A stretch of 12,230 nucleotides of DNA from Clostridia bacterium. Its GTDB lineage: Bacteria; Bacillota; Clostridia; Lutisporales; Lutisporaceae. The notes beneath the pieces are model-generated. The model worked only from the letters and a program-made list of their open reading frames with translations. It was not told the origin of the DNA and made no database searches. The DNA lies in assembly GCA_029256365.1 (NCBI GenBank), contig JAQSYB010000022.1:1-12230 (forward strand), read 5' to 3'. Both the position numbers and the translations under genes were made by a program. Below, in pieces: positions 6,708 through 12,230 of this stretch. Every line of letters starts with the position of its first letter. Position 1 is the stretch's first letter.

Positions 6708-6741
6708 AAGTACTGATGTACTTACTTCTATGTACATTATA
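6708..6741 (-). promoter_or_regulatory. Candidate operator/promoter of the toxin-antitoxin pair
   Basis: A perfect inverted repeat AAGTAC-tgat-GTACTT (6708-6723) is followed by a third GTAC at 6732-6735, so GTAC cores lie 8 and 14 bases apart. A TATAAT (6736-6741, minus strand) abuts the last one; its -35 is poor. Ribbon-helix-helix antitoxins usually bind short repeated palindromes near their own promoter, which fits this arrangement, but binding is inferred. The whole gap 6642-6886 (245 bases) is very AT-rich and otherwise holds only the weak hairpin at 6846-6872. Confidence 0.4.
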
Positions 6742-6845
6742 TAATTATGCAGCTTATTTACATTATATGAAATAGCTCAACACATTAATCACCTTATTTT
6801 TAAGTTAACCATATATAAAGTATTATATACCAAATGTTGCAAGGT

Positions 6846-6872
6846 GTATATTATAAAATATTGGTAATATAC
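6846..6872 (-). repeat. AT-rich inverted repeat just after alr
   Basis: GTATATTA (6846-6853) and TAATATAC (6865-6872) form an 8-bp stem with an 11-base loop, 15 bases past the alr stop. No U-run follows on the minus strand, so as a terminator it would be weak. It may be a leaky terminator between alr and the antitoxin gene, an mRNA 3'-end stabiliser, or chance in AT-rich DNA. Confidence 0.3.
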
Positions 6873-6886
6873 TTGTAACATTCTGA

Positions 6887-8059
6887 TTAATATAGGTAAT
6901 TCAACACTTCTACAACCTCACCATTGCTTACATATACCCTTGGAACTCTTCTGCTAATCATACACACAATTTCATAATTGATCGTACCTAGCTTTTCTGC
7001 CACTTCATCAATCGAGATAAAGCCATCGCCCTGTTGTCCGAATAACACTACCTCGTCTCCTACCTTAACATTTTCTATACCAGTAACATCTATCATGCAT
7101 TGGTCCATACAAATCCTTCCTACAACAGGAACTCTTTTGCCTTGAACCAATGCTTCTGCTTTACCGGACAGCATCCTGGTATATCCATCTGCATATCCAA
7201 TAGGCAGGGAAGCAATTTTTACTTTTTTGTCTGCAATAAATTTTCTGCCATAGCTTACACTTTGTCCGGCTTCCATTTCCTTTACATGTGTAATTCTCAC
7301 CTTCAGTGACATGACTTCTTTCAGCTCAAGTTTATGAAGCATGACATCTGGTGAAGGCGCAAGCCCATATAGCATAATTCCAGCTCTGACCATGTTCAGG
7401 TGCATTTGAGGAAGGTCAATAATTGTAGCACTATTTCCACAGTGTTTTATTTCAATTTCTATCCCCTGTTTTTTCAGCTCACTGCAAATCCAGTTGAATT
7501 TTTCAAATTGTATTTGTGTATAGCTTTTATCTACCTCGTCTGCAACAGCGAAGTGAGTAAATATGCCCTTTATATTTATACCAGTCAATTCATTTATTTT
7601 TTTTATAGTTTCTACGGAATCATTATTGGCCTGCAAGCCTATTCTGCCCATACCTGTATCTACTTTTAGGTGTATGTTGACACTCTTCTTTTTCGCCACT
7701 GCAGCTTTTGAAAATGCTTCAGCCGCTTCAAGGGAATAAACAGATTGCTCTAGGTCATATTCCACTACCTCTTGTGCCCGTTCAGGCTGCGTATAGCCTA
7801 GCACAAAAATTGGCACCTGAAAACCTGCTTGACGAAGTTCGATTGCTTCATCCAACACAGCAACAGCTAATCTATTTGCTCCGTTGTCCAAAAGAGTTTG
7901 CGCTATTTTTGTGGCTCCATGACCGTAACCATCCGCTTTTATCACTGCCATTACCTGTGCATCATTGCCCGCTAATCGCCTTACCTCTCTTATATTATGA
8001 GCCAAATGATCCAAATTTATCTCTGCATAGGCTGGTCTGATTTGTCTTAGATCCTTCAT
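6887..8059 (-). CDS. alr: Alanine racemase
   Basis: A 390-residue PLP-dependent racemase that interconverts L- and D-alanine for peptidoglycan. It is full length. The N-terminal TIM barrel carries AVIKADGYGHGA with the PLP lysine at about residue 41. DTGMGRIG (about 134-141) holds the conserved Arg. The C-terminal beta domain has QSVSYGRKF with the second catalytic base Tyr at about residue 270, then LPIGYADGYTR and VGRICMDQCMIDVT, and ends with YEIVCMISRRVPRVY. The start ATG 8059 is clear, with GAGGAGG 7 bases upstream. It lies 26 bases after the lipoprotein gene, so the two are probably co-transcribed. In C. difficile the GerS lipoprotein gene is likewise next to an alanine racemase gene (recalled from the literature). 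It could therefore serve vegetative wall synthesis, spore-related D-alanine metabolism, or both. Confidence 0.97.
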   Translation of the reverse strand: MKDLRQIRPAYAEINLDHLAHNIREVRRLAGNDAQVMAVIKADGYGHGATKIAQTLLDNGANRLAVAVLDEAIELRQAGFQVPIFVLGYTQPERAQEVVEYDLEQSVYSLEAAEAFSKAAVAKKKSVNIHLKVDTGMGRIGLQANNDSVETIKKINELTGINIKGIFTHFAVADEVDKSYTQIQFEKFNWICSELKKQGIEIEIKHCGNSATIIDLPQMHLNMVRAGIMLYGLAPSPDVMLHKLELKEVMSLKVRITHVKEMEAGQSVSYGRKFIADKKVKIASLPIGYADGYTRMLSGKAEALVQGKRVPVVGRICMDQCMIDVTGIENVKVGDEVVLFGQQGDGFISIDEVAEKLGTINYEIVCMISRRVPRVYVSNGEVVEVLNYLY

Positions 8060-8085
8060 TTGTTATCCTCCTCATTTGTATCAAA

Positions 8086-8712
8086 CTAATTATTTGGTAT
8101 TTGAAACAGTGAATCCTCCAGTCTTGGATTTACTTCAAAGTTTTCATATAAAACTTGTGCACTGATATGATTGTCTTTGTCTAGTATCTCCACCTTTACA
8201 GGAAGGATAAGCTCGGCATCTATCCATATCTTCTCCAACATCCTATATGGACTTTCATTATGGATTGGCACCTCCAAAACATAACACTGCTTATCCCGGA
8301 AGCTTTCCATTTTAAATCTGGCACCACCTTTGTTTTTGAAGCACTCAATAAAGGCTCCCACAAAGGAGCTATATTCCATACTATTGCTATAGTTTTGTGT
8401 GACCAAATATGTGTTCAGTTGTGGATGGTAGATATATGCCTTTTCATTATTATAGATTGTAGTTTGACCTTTTAACTCCTGTGGTTCTTCTACTTCAATC
8501 CGATACCTGTCGGGGAATTTATACATATGCTTTGCTTTATATACATTGGTACTCTTATTGTTGTTCACAGCAAAAACAACGTCACATTTGTAGCTTTTCA
8601 TTTTCATTAATAATTCTTGCACATCCTCAGGTTTTTTAACACCTTCAGTTGCACAACCAGATAATACAATCCCTGCAATTAAAAATAACAGCATAATTCG
8701 AACAGCCTTCAA
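8086..8712 (-). CDS. GerS/YdcC-type LolA-fold lipoprotein
   Basis: A 208-residue lipoprotein: signal helix, then lipobox L-S-G-C with the lipidated Cys at residue 20. The mature part has the pattern of LolA/LolB-like beta-sheet proteins, with DVQELLMKMKSYKCD, the strand pair YKFPDRYRIEVEEP, GQTTIYNNEKAYIYHP, and late KIWIDAELILPVKVEI. In Bacillus the gene between acpS and alr is ydcC, and in C. difficile GerS, a lipoprotein needed for cortex hydrolysis during spore germination, neighbours an alanine racemase. I infer this is the same family; the exact role here is unproven. Translation starts at TTG 8712, clearly marked by AAGGAGG 7 bases upstream. A sigma-E-like promoter lies just upstream, fitting mother-cell expression. 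Confidence 0.8.
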   Translation of the reverse strand: MKAVRIMLLFLIAGIVLSGCATEGVKKPEDVQELLMKMKSYKCDVVFAVNNNKSTNVYKAKHMYKFPDRYRIEVEEPQELKGQTTIYNNEKAYIYHPQLNTYLVTQNYSNSMEYSSFVGAFIECFKNKGGARFKMESFRDKQCYVLEVPIHNESPYRMLEKIWIDAELILPVKVEILDKDNHISAQVLYENFEVNPRLEDSLFQIPNN

Positions 8713-8755
8713 GTGTATTCCTCCTTAAAACTGTGTTTTATTGTGCTTCATTTTT

Positions 8756-8785
8756 AATTGTATGTAAAAAATATCTTAATATGTC
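8756..8785 (-). promoter_or_regulatory. Sigma-E-like sporulation promoter of the lipoprotein gene
   Basis: On the minus strand, CATACAATT (8756-8764) matches the sigma-E -10 consensus CATACA-T. ATATT (8778-8782, within GACATATT) lies 13 bases upstream and matches the sigma-E -35 core. The expected start near 8749 leaves about 37 bases to the TTG start, enough for the AAGGAGG site. Spacing is one base or so shorter than typical. No good sigma-A alternative is visible in 8713-8846. Confidence 0.5.
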
Positions 8786-8846
8786 ATTCACAGTACCTGT
8801 CTGCAAAGGAGTTTCGTTCCCCTGAATCATGTTATGCCTAACTATA

Positions 8847-9293
8847 CTAATTAATCTTTCTCATATTCTCTTCCTGCAGCTCAAAAGCAAGCTCATTCCG
8901 CGCTTCAACATCAGCACTTGGCAGCAATTCTGCCACCGCAGTTGCCATGGCATGACTTTGACTATGAGAAATGGAGATGAAAATAATGCCAATTTTATTT
9001 TTTGCTGCTAATTTTTTCGCATTATTGTATAGCTTGACCATTGGCTTACCAGAGCTTCCGCGCAGCAGCTCCACATCTTTCCAGCAAAAGCCGCTGATGC
9101 CTGTCCCCAAAGACTTTACAACTGCCTCCTTGGCTGAGAAGCTGCCAGCAATATGTTGTACATTCATACTTCTGCTTTTGAAATATTCTATTTCGTAGTC
9201 TGTAAACAATCTATTTAATATCTTAGGATTTCGTTTGATTGCTTTTTTCAATCTATCAATCTCTATTATATCTGTTCCAATGCCAAAAATCAT
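8847..9293 (-). CDS. acpS: Holo-[acyl-carrier-protein] synthase
   Basis: A 148-residue AcpS that transfers 4'-phosphopantetheine from CoA to a serine of apo-ACP for fatty acid synthesis. The motifs are IFGIGTDIIEIDR with the Mg2+-binding Asp8, and FSAKEAVVKSLGTG with Glu56 and Lys60. The family's closing segment ISISHSQSHAMATAVA is also present. The core ends at about residue 123; typical AcpS is about 120 residues, so a 25-residue acidic, helix-prone tail is extra. The start ATG 9293 has GGAGA upstream; the in-frame TTG at 9320 has none. A TTGTAG-16-TACAAT element (9309-9336) resembles a promoter but would put the transcript start on the ribosome site, so I do not list it. It is the first gene of the conserved acpS - lipoprotein - alr - antitoxin - mazF order. 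Confidence 0.95.
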   Translation of the reverse strand: MIFGIGTDIIEIDRLKKAIKRNPKILNRLFTDYEIEYFKSRSMNVQHIAGSFSAKEAVVKSLGTGISGFCWKDVELLRGSSGKPMVKLYNNAKKLAAKNKIGIIFISISHSQSHAMATAVAELLPSADVEARNELAFELQEENMRKIN

Positions 9294-9370
9294 ATATGTC
9301 TCTCCTAAATTGTATTTCAATCATAATATTCTACAAGAATAAAAGTTATCCTGCCAGCCTTTTAATAACT

Positions 9371-9400
9371 AAAAATAACCAGCACCTGGCTGATTATTTT
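9371..9400 (-). terminator. Rho-independent terminator after the TMEM165-like gene
   Basis: The minus-strand RNA forms AAUAAUCAGC, a 5-base loop, then GCUGGUUAUU (9374-9398), 10 bp including one G-U pair, extended by A-U pairs and followed by UUUUU (9371-9375). The G-U pair exists only on the minus strand; the plus strand would have a C-A mismatch, so the hairpin is suited to this direction. The stop codon (9394-9396) lies inside the stem. Confidence 0.75.
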
Positions 9401-9690
9401 AAACCTTTTATAATTGTGGGCAAGCTGTCTTTCAGTACAAAAATACCGATTCCTACAAATAAAAAACCAGCCGCCAACTGAAGATAATTGGTAGGTACAT
9501 AGCGGGTTACAAATTGACCGCAAGCAGCCCCAATTAAGGTCACCAAAGCCAGAGCGATGGATGCACCTACAAATACGGACAATGGGTCCTTATGTGTAGC
9601 GACCAAGGTAAATACAGCCAACTGCGTCTTATCCCCCAGCTCTGCTATAAACAATGTTCCAAATGCAATAAATAATACCTTCCAATTCAT
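9394..9690 (-). CDS. TMEM165/GDT1 (UPF0016) family cation transporter, half-size
   Basis: A 98-residue membrane protein with three hydrophobic helices (about 4-24, 37-59, 68-90). The first ends in AELGDKTQ, with Glu17, Asp20 and Lys21, the E-x-G-D-K-T/S motif of the UPF0016/GDT1 family. Members are implicated in Mn2+ (and Ca2+/H+) transport. Full-length members carry two copies of this unit; here there is one, so a homodimer, or a heterodimer with a partner encoded elsewhere, is expected. No second copy occurs in the window. The start ATG 9690 has GAGGTGAG in front. A 9-bp AT-rich inverted repeat lies directly upstream (9702-9724). I see no room for a manganese riboswitch in the 59-base gap. 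Direction and ion of transport are inferred from the family only. Confidence 0.85.
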   Translation of the reverse strand: MNWKVLFIAFGTLFIAELGDKTQLAVFTLVATHKDPLSVFVGASIALALVTLIGAACGQFVTRYVPTNYLQLAAGFLFVGIGIFVLKDSLPTIIKGLK

Positions 9691-9701
9691 AAGCTCACCT
9701 C

Positions 9702-9724
9702 ATAAATATTATTGAAATATTTAT
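9702..9724 (-). repeat. Perfect 9-bp inverted repeat upstream of the TMEM165-like gene
   Basis: ATAAATATT (9702-9710) and AATATTTAT (9716-9724) are perfectly complementary around a 5-base spacer. The repeat ends 11 bases before the start codon, adjoining the ribosome site GAGGTGAG. It could be a repressor operator or an mRNA hairpin near the ribosome site. It does not match the Bacillus MntR or Fur box patterns I know, and AT-richness makes chance possible. Confidence 0.4.
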
Positions 9725-9749
9725 AGGTGTTTATTCTTAAATTATGGTT

Positions 9750-10352
9750 TTATGTTTTTTTCAGGTAGCTGCTATCCAGCTTTTCCATTTCATTTGCTCC
9801 TACCATGCCGTGTACGAAGGAATAAAGCTTGTTTACCCGCTCTTCCGCTTCGACCTTATTCTTAATAAGATCTCCCAGCCTTTGGCGTATTCGATTTACT
9901 TCCTCTTGACATTTTTCCGCCTCATCCTTGTTATATTTAATCAGCTCATATGCTCTATTAATTGTTTCTTTTAGAACAACGGTATTCTGATCGTTTATCT
10001 TACCGGGTAGGATCTCCAGCTCTTCTATCAGAATAGGAAGCCTCTCGTTTATTTGCAGCAATTCTTTTTGTGTCTCCTGCATCTTGGGAATCGCTTCAGC
10101 ATTGTTGTCCTCATTAATTTCCTTTGATATATACAGTATTTTATTCATGAGTACTTTTTTGCGTCTTTCCAATTCCTTTTGTTCTGCTTCATAGCTTTTT
10201 TCTTGGGATAACAATTCTTCCAAGGCCGTTACAGCTTTTTTGAGGCTTTTGGAATTGAAATTGACAAAAAGCTGCATCCATTCAGGATTATATATCAGAA
10301 TTGGTATTTTATTTTTCTTTATAATGTTGTCCTCAAACTTAATATTCTTCAT
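9750..10352 (-). CDS. Cytoplasmic coiled-coil protein, unknown function
   Basis: I do not recognise this 200-residue protein. After a polar start, residues 17-36 (IPILIYNPEWMQLFVNFNSK) form a short, probably folded, conserved-looking segment. From about 40 to 185 it is almost wholly charged alpha helix with heptad character (for example EAEQKELERRKKVLMNKI and EAEKCQEEVNRIRQRLGDLI). A break lies near the LPGK of residues 124-127, suggesting two antiparallel helical arms. There is no signal peptide or membrane helix. The start ATG 10352 has AGAGGG 7 bases upstream; an in-frame GTG at 10382 lacks one. It follows the NlpC/P60 gene by 60 bases in the same direction, probably one transcript, though a weak hairpin with a U-run lies between. 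No function is claimed. Confidence 0.72.
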   Translation of the reverse strand: MKNIKFEDNIIKKNKIPILIYNPEWMQLFVNFNSKSLKKAVTALEELLSQEKSYEAEQKELERRKKVLMNKILYISKEINEDNNAEAIPKMQETQKELLQINERLPILIEELEILPGKINDQNTVVLKETINRAYELIKYNKDEAEKCQEEVNRIRQRLGDLIKNKVEAEERVNKLYSFVHGMVGANEMEKLDSSYLKKT

Positions 10353-10412
10353 CCCATATCCCTCTCTTGCTGTATGACCCACGTTTACTCATAGATATTA
10401 TCGGCTCAATAT

Positions 10413-11204
10413 TTAAAAAACTGTACCAGTACAGATGTATTTTTCATCTAAATTTTTGCAATAAAGTTTGCTGTCCTTATTTAAACTATTTATTTTTACT
10501 ACAGCGTCCATGCCATTGGCATGAATGAATTTATCTTCTCCTATATATATCGCCACATGGCTAGGGAAGAAAAGCAAATCTCCAGGCTTACTCTCTTTTC
10601 TACCTGCCTTTTTCAAGCAATTCATCTGGTCTTCAGAAGCTCTAGGAAGCATGAATCCATTTAATAAATAAGTCATAGCTGTCAATCCTGAGCAGTCAAT
10701 TCCCATAGGGGTTTTCCCGCCTATGCGATATTGTGTGCCAAGGTACAGCATAGCGGTGTCTACTATAGCTTGCCTTAAATCCCTGCCTGACTTTTGGTTT
10801 GGTTTTAGAAGGGCTTCTTCTCTAATCCAGCCTTTTTCTCCCTTGGGCAATATTACTTCCAAGCATTTGTCCTGCCTTTCTCCCGTTAAAACCACTGAAG
10901 CTCCCCGCGGAATTGTAATGATACAATCTGAGGAGTAGTTTGGGCTGCTTAATACATCCGCAAAGGCAGCAAGAATGTATTCCTTTTCATTATTTCTCCA
11001 TGCACTATTGTTTTTTGGCAGCACATCATTTTTTTCTATATAGCCTTTATAATTATAGGGTGTATTCACATACATCCATTCAGCTGTTTCCTCCAGTATA
11101 TCTACTTCCATGCCAAAAATGACTTCATCAGCAATCTCACTGTCCATTTTGGGGCTATGCTTCAAAATGGCTGTGCCTTTTACTACAATTGCTTTACTGG
11201 ACAT
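10413..11204 (-). CDS. SH3b-NlpC/P60 peptidase, YkfC-like, no signal peptide
   Basis: A 263-residue cysteine peptidase. Two SH3-like domains (about 3-62 and 70-135) precede an NlpC/P60 domain (140-263). Catalytic residues are visible: Cys171 in GIDCSG, His216 in PSHVAIYIG and His228 in HANG. The layout and the stretch after the Cys (YLLNGFMLPRASEDQ) resemble YkfC, which cleaves the bond between gamma-D-Glu and the diamino acid in peptidoglycan peptides bearing a free N-terminal L-Ala. There is no N-terminal hydrophobic segment, so recycling of muropeptides in the cytoplasm is more likely than wall cutting; this is inference. The start ATG 11204 has GGAGGG 6 bases upstream. A hairpin with a U-run sits at the 3' end of the gene. 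It lies downstream of trpS but behind that gene's terminator. Confidence 0.88.
   Translation of the reverse strand: MSSKAIVVKGTAILKHSPKMDSEIADEVIFGMEVDILEETAEWMYVNTPYNYKGYIEKNDVLPKNNSAWRNNEKEYILAAFADVLSSPNYSSDCIITIPRGASVVLTGERQDKCLEVILPKGEKGWIREEALLKPNQKSGRDLRQAIVDTAMLYLGTQYRIGGKTPMGIDCSGLTAMTYLLNGFMLPRASEDQMNCLKKAGRKESKPGDLLFFPSHVAIYIGEDKFIHANGMDAVVKINSLNKDSKLYCKNLDEKYICTGTVF
10415..10434 (-). terminator. Weak hairpin with U-run at the end of the NlpC/P60 gene
   Basis: CTGTAC-CA-GTACAG (10421-10434) would form a 5-bp stem with a 4-base loop on the minus-strand RNA, directly followed by six U (10415-10420) that run into the stop codon. The short stem makes it a leaky terminator at best; it may reduce expression of the coiled-coil gene downstream. 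Confidence 0.3.
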
Positions 11205-11226
11205 ATCTATCCCTCCAAAATGTCTA

Positions 11227-11237
11227 ATTATATTATA
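11227..11237 (-). promoter_or_regulatory. Candidate -10 region for the NlpC/P60 gene
   Basis: Two overlapping TATAAT hexamers (11227-11232 and 11232-11237, minus strand) lie 23-33 bases before the ATG at 11204. The -35 region is poor (TTCATT at 17 bases is the best), so the promoter is weak or needs another factor. It lies just beyond the trpS terminator, where a promoter for the next gene is expected. Confidence 0.35.
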
Positions 11238-11270
11238 CTATGCTGAAGAATGAATTTGTGAGATAAATAT

Positions 11271-11301
11271 TTAAGGGAACACTGCAAGCAGCATCCCCTT
11301 A
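11271..11301 (-). terminator. Hairpin terminator after trpS
   Basis: The minus-strand RNA from 11300 to 11273 folds into a long stem: AAGGGGAUGCUG pairs with CAGUGUUCCCUU (12 bp, including G-U pairs) around CUUG. An extra U-A pair extends the base. The tail AAAUAUUUAU is only moderately U-rich, so strength is uncertain. It begins 9 bases after the trpS stop. Confidence 0.65.
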
Positions 11302-11309
11302 TGGTATTC

Positions 11310-12230
11310 CTACTTATTTCCTATGTCAATATCATCAAAATATCCAATGCTCATGGCGTCACGAACTTCCTTCATCACTTCTTTTGCAACACCTCTAACC
11401 TTGTTTGTACCAGCTATCAGTATTTCTCTCACCAACTCCGGTCTATCCTCATAATAGGATCTTTTCTCTCTAATAGGCTCCAATATATGATTTACACAAG
11501 CAGTTAAGTTGTTTTTACATGCAGCGCAGCCTATCGCTGCATTTCTACAGCTTTCTGCTACATTCTCAACCTCACCTTCATGAAAGGCTTTGTAATACTT
11601 ATATATGGTGCAGATCTCCGGATTGCCCTTATCTATCACTTTTATCCTTCCAGGGTCTGTAACTGCCGCCTTTATTTTTTGCTTTACTATGTCTTCACAG
11701 TCACTGAGGTAGATTCCATTGTTTAAGCTTTTCCCCATTTTGGCATTGCCGTCTAAGCCTACAAGTCTGGAGGTCTTGCTTACCATAGCCTCTGGCTCCA
11801 CTAACACAGGCTTGTAGAGATCATTAAAACGCCTAACTATTTTACGGGTAAGCTCAATATGTGGCAATTGGTCCTCCCCTACGGGCACCAAATCCGCCTT
11901 ACAAAAAGTAATATCCGCCGCTTGACTTATAGGATAACCCAAGAAACCATACATAATATCATTGTAACCATACTGTGCTATTTCCGATTTGGTGGTAGGG
12001 TTATGCCTTAAGCTGTTTACAGTAACAAACATACTGTAAAAGGATGTCAGCTCTGCTATTTCAGGTATCATGGACTGTATAAAGAAGGTCGCCTTTTCCG
12101 GGTCTACTCCCACAGATAAGTTATCCATGGTGACATTTAACACATCTCCTTTTAGCTTTTCTGGTCTGTCAAAATTGGTGGTCAGTGCTTGCACATCGGC
12201 AATTATGATAAAGGTGTCATAGTCATTTTG
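11310..12230 (-). CDS. trpS: Tryptophanyl-tRNA synthetase, N-terminus outside the window
   Basis: 306 codons are visible; the reading frame is open to base 12230, so roughly the first 25-30 residues with the HIGH-type motif lie beyond the window. The enzyme charges tRNA-Trp with tryptophan using ATP. Class I TrpRS marks are IIIADVQALT, GFLGYPISQAADI, LVPVGEDQLPHIELTRKIVRRFN and a KMSKS-loop variant KMGKS (11727-11741). The C-terminal anticodon-side half carries four cysteines spaced C-x20-C-x6-C-x2-C (codons at 11610-11612, 11547-11549, 11526-11528, 11517-11519). This is close to the C-x22-C-x6-C-x2-C site that binds [4Fe-4S] in Thermotoga TrpRS, as I recall it. The gene ends at a hairpin terminator. 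Any T-box leader would be upstream of the window. Confidence 0.95.
   Translation of the reverse strand, partial: QNDYDTFIIIADVQALTTNFDRPEKLKGDVLNVTMDNLSVGVDPEKATFFIQSMIPEIAELTSFYSMFVTVNSLRHNPTTKSEIAQYGYNDIMYGFLGYPISQAADITFCKADLVPVGEDQLPHIELTRKIVRRFNDLYKPVLVEPEAMVSKTSRLVGLDGNAKMGKSLNNGIYLSDCEDIVKQKIKAAVTDPGRIKVIDKGNPEICTIYKYYKAFHEGEVENVAESCRNAAIGCAACKNNLTACVNHILEPIREKRSYYEDRPELVREILIAGTNKVRGVAKEVMKEVRDAMSIGYFDDIDIGNK

Noticed and set aside
9309..9336. TTGTAG-16-TACAAT as the acpS promoter
   Set aside because: The start would fall on the ribosome site, about 9 bases before the ATG, leaving almost no leader.
9691..9749. Manganese (yybP-ykoY) riboswitch upstream of the TMEM165-like gene
   Set aside because: The gap is only 59 bases and shows none of the conserved junction sequence; the riboswitch needs about 100 or more.
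178..12000. Many open frames of 60-110 codons on the plus strand
   Set aside because: They lie opposite clear minus-strand genes, lack ribosome sites and show no family patterns. None is a supported gene.
1..12230. CRISPR array, tRNA, transposase or phage genes
   Set aside because: No regularly spaced repeats, cloverleaf-like segments or mobile-element proteins were seen on either strand.

Overview
The window reads as chromosome of a low-GC, spore-forming Clostridia-type Firmicute. The evidence is AT-rich intergenic DNA, strong AGGAGG-type ribosome sites, frequent GTG/TTG starts, the Firmicutes gene order acpS - lipoprotein - alr - antitoxin - mazF, and a sporulation-type (sigma-E-like) promoter in front of the lipoprotein gene. 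I cannot name the genus; it could be an Alkaliphilus-like or related clostridial lineage. All 16 genes lie on the minus strand, so transcription runs from high to low coordinates. I see no tRNA, rRNA, CRISPR array or insertion sequence.

In transcription order, region 1 (12230-9390) begins with the 3' part of trpS, ending at a hairpin terminator. Next come a cytoplasmic-looking SH3b-NlpC/P60 peptidase of the YkfC type, a 200-residue coiled-coil protein of unknown function, and a 98-residue half-size TMEM165/GDT1 (UPF0016) membrane protein that ends in its own terminator.

Region 2 (9293-5962) is a conserved block: acpS (holo-ACP synthase), a GerS/YdcC-type LolA-fold lipoprotein, alr (alanine racemase), then the ribbon-helix-helix antitoxin and MazF toxin. 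It ends in a near-ideal terminator. The lipoprotein has its own candidate sporulation promoter, and the toxin-antitoxin pair is preceded by clustered GTAC palindromes that could be its operator.

Region 3 (5752-5131) is a single gene for an exported 184-residue coiled-coil protein with a glycine-rich C-terminal domain, closed by a terminator.

Region 4 (5117-1) is an extracellular or cell-surface polysaccharide operon. A good TTGACA promoter is followed by a leader of about 240 nt containing a three-tier nested inverted repeat. Then come a GT4 glycosyltransferase, a DUF4330 protein, a small two-helix membrane protein with repeated short modules, an O-antigen ligase/polymerase-type membrane protein, a second glycosyltransferase and the start of a nucleotide-sugar dehydrogenase. 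Together they would make an acidic sugar nucleotide, assemble repeat units and polymerise or ligate them. The flippase and initiating transferase are not in the window.

The items most worth a second look are the structured leader of the polysaccharide operon, the DUF4330/small-membrane-protein pair inside that operon, the cysteine motif in TrpRS resembling the Thermotoga [4Fe-4S] site, and the sporulation promoter dividing the acpS-mazF block.
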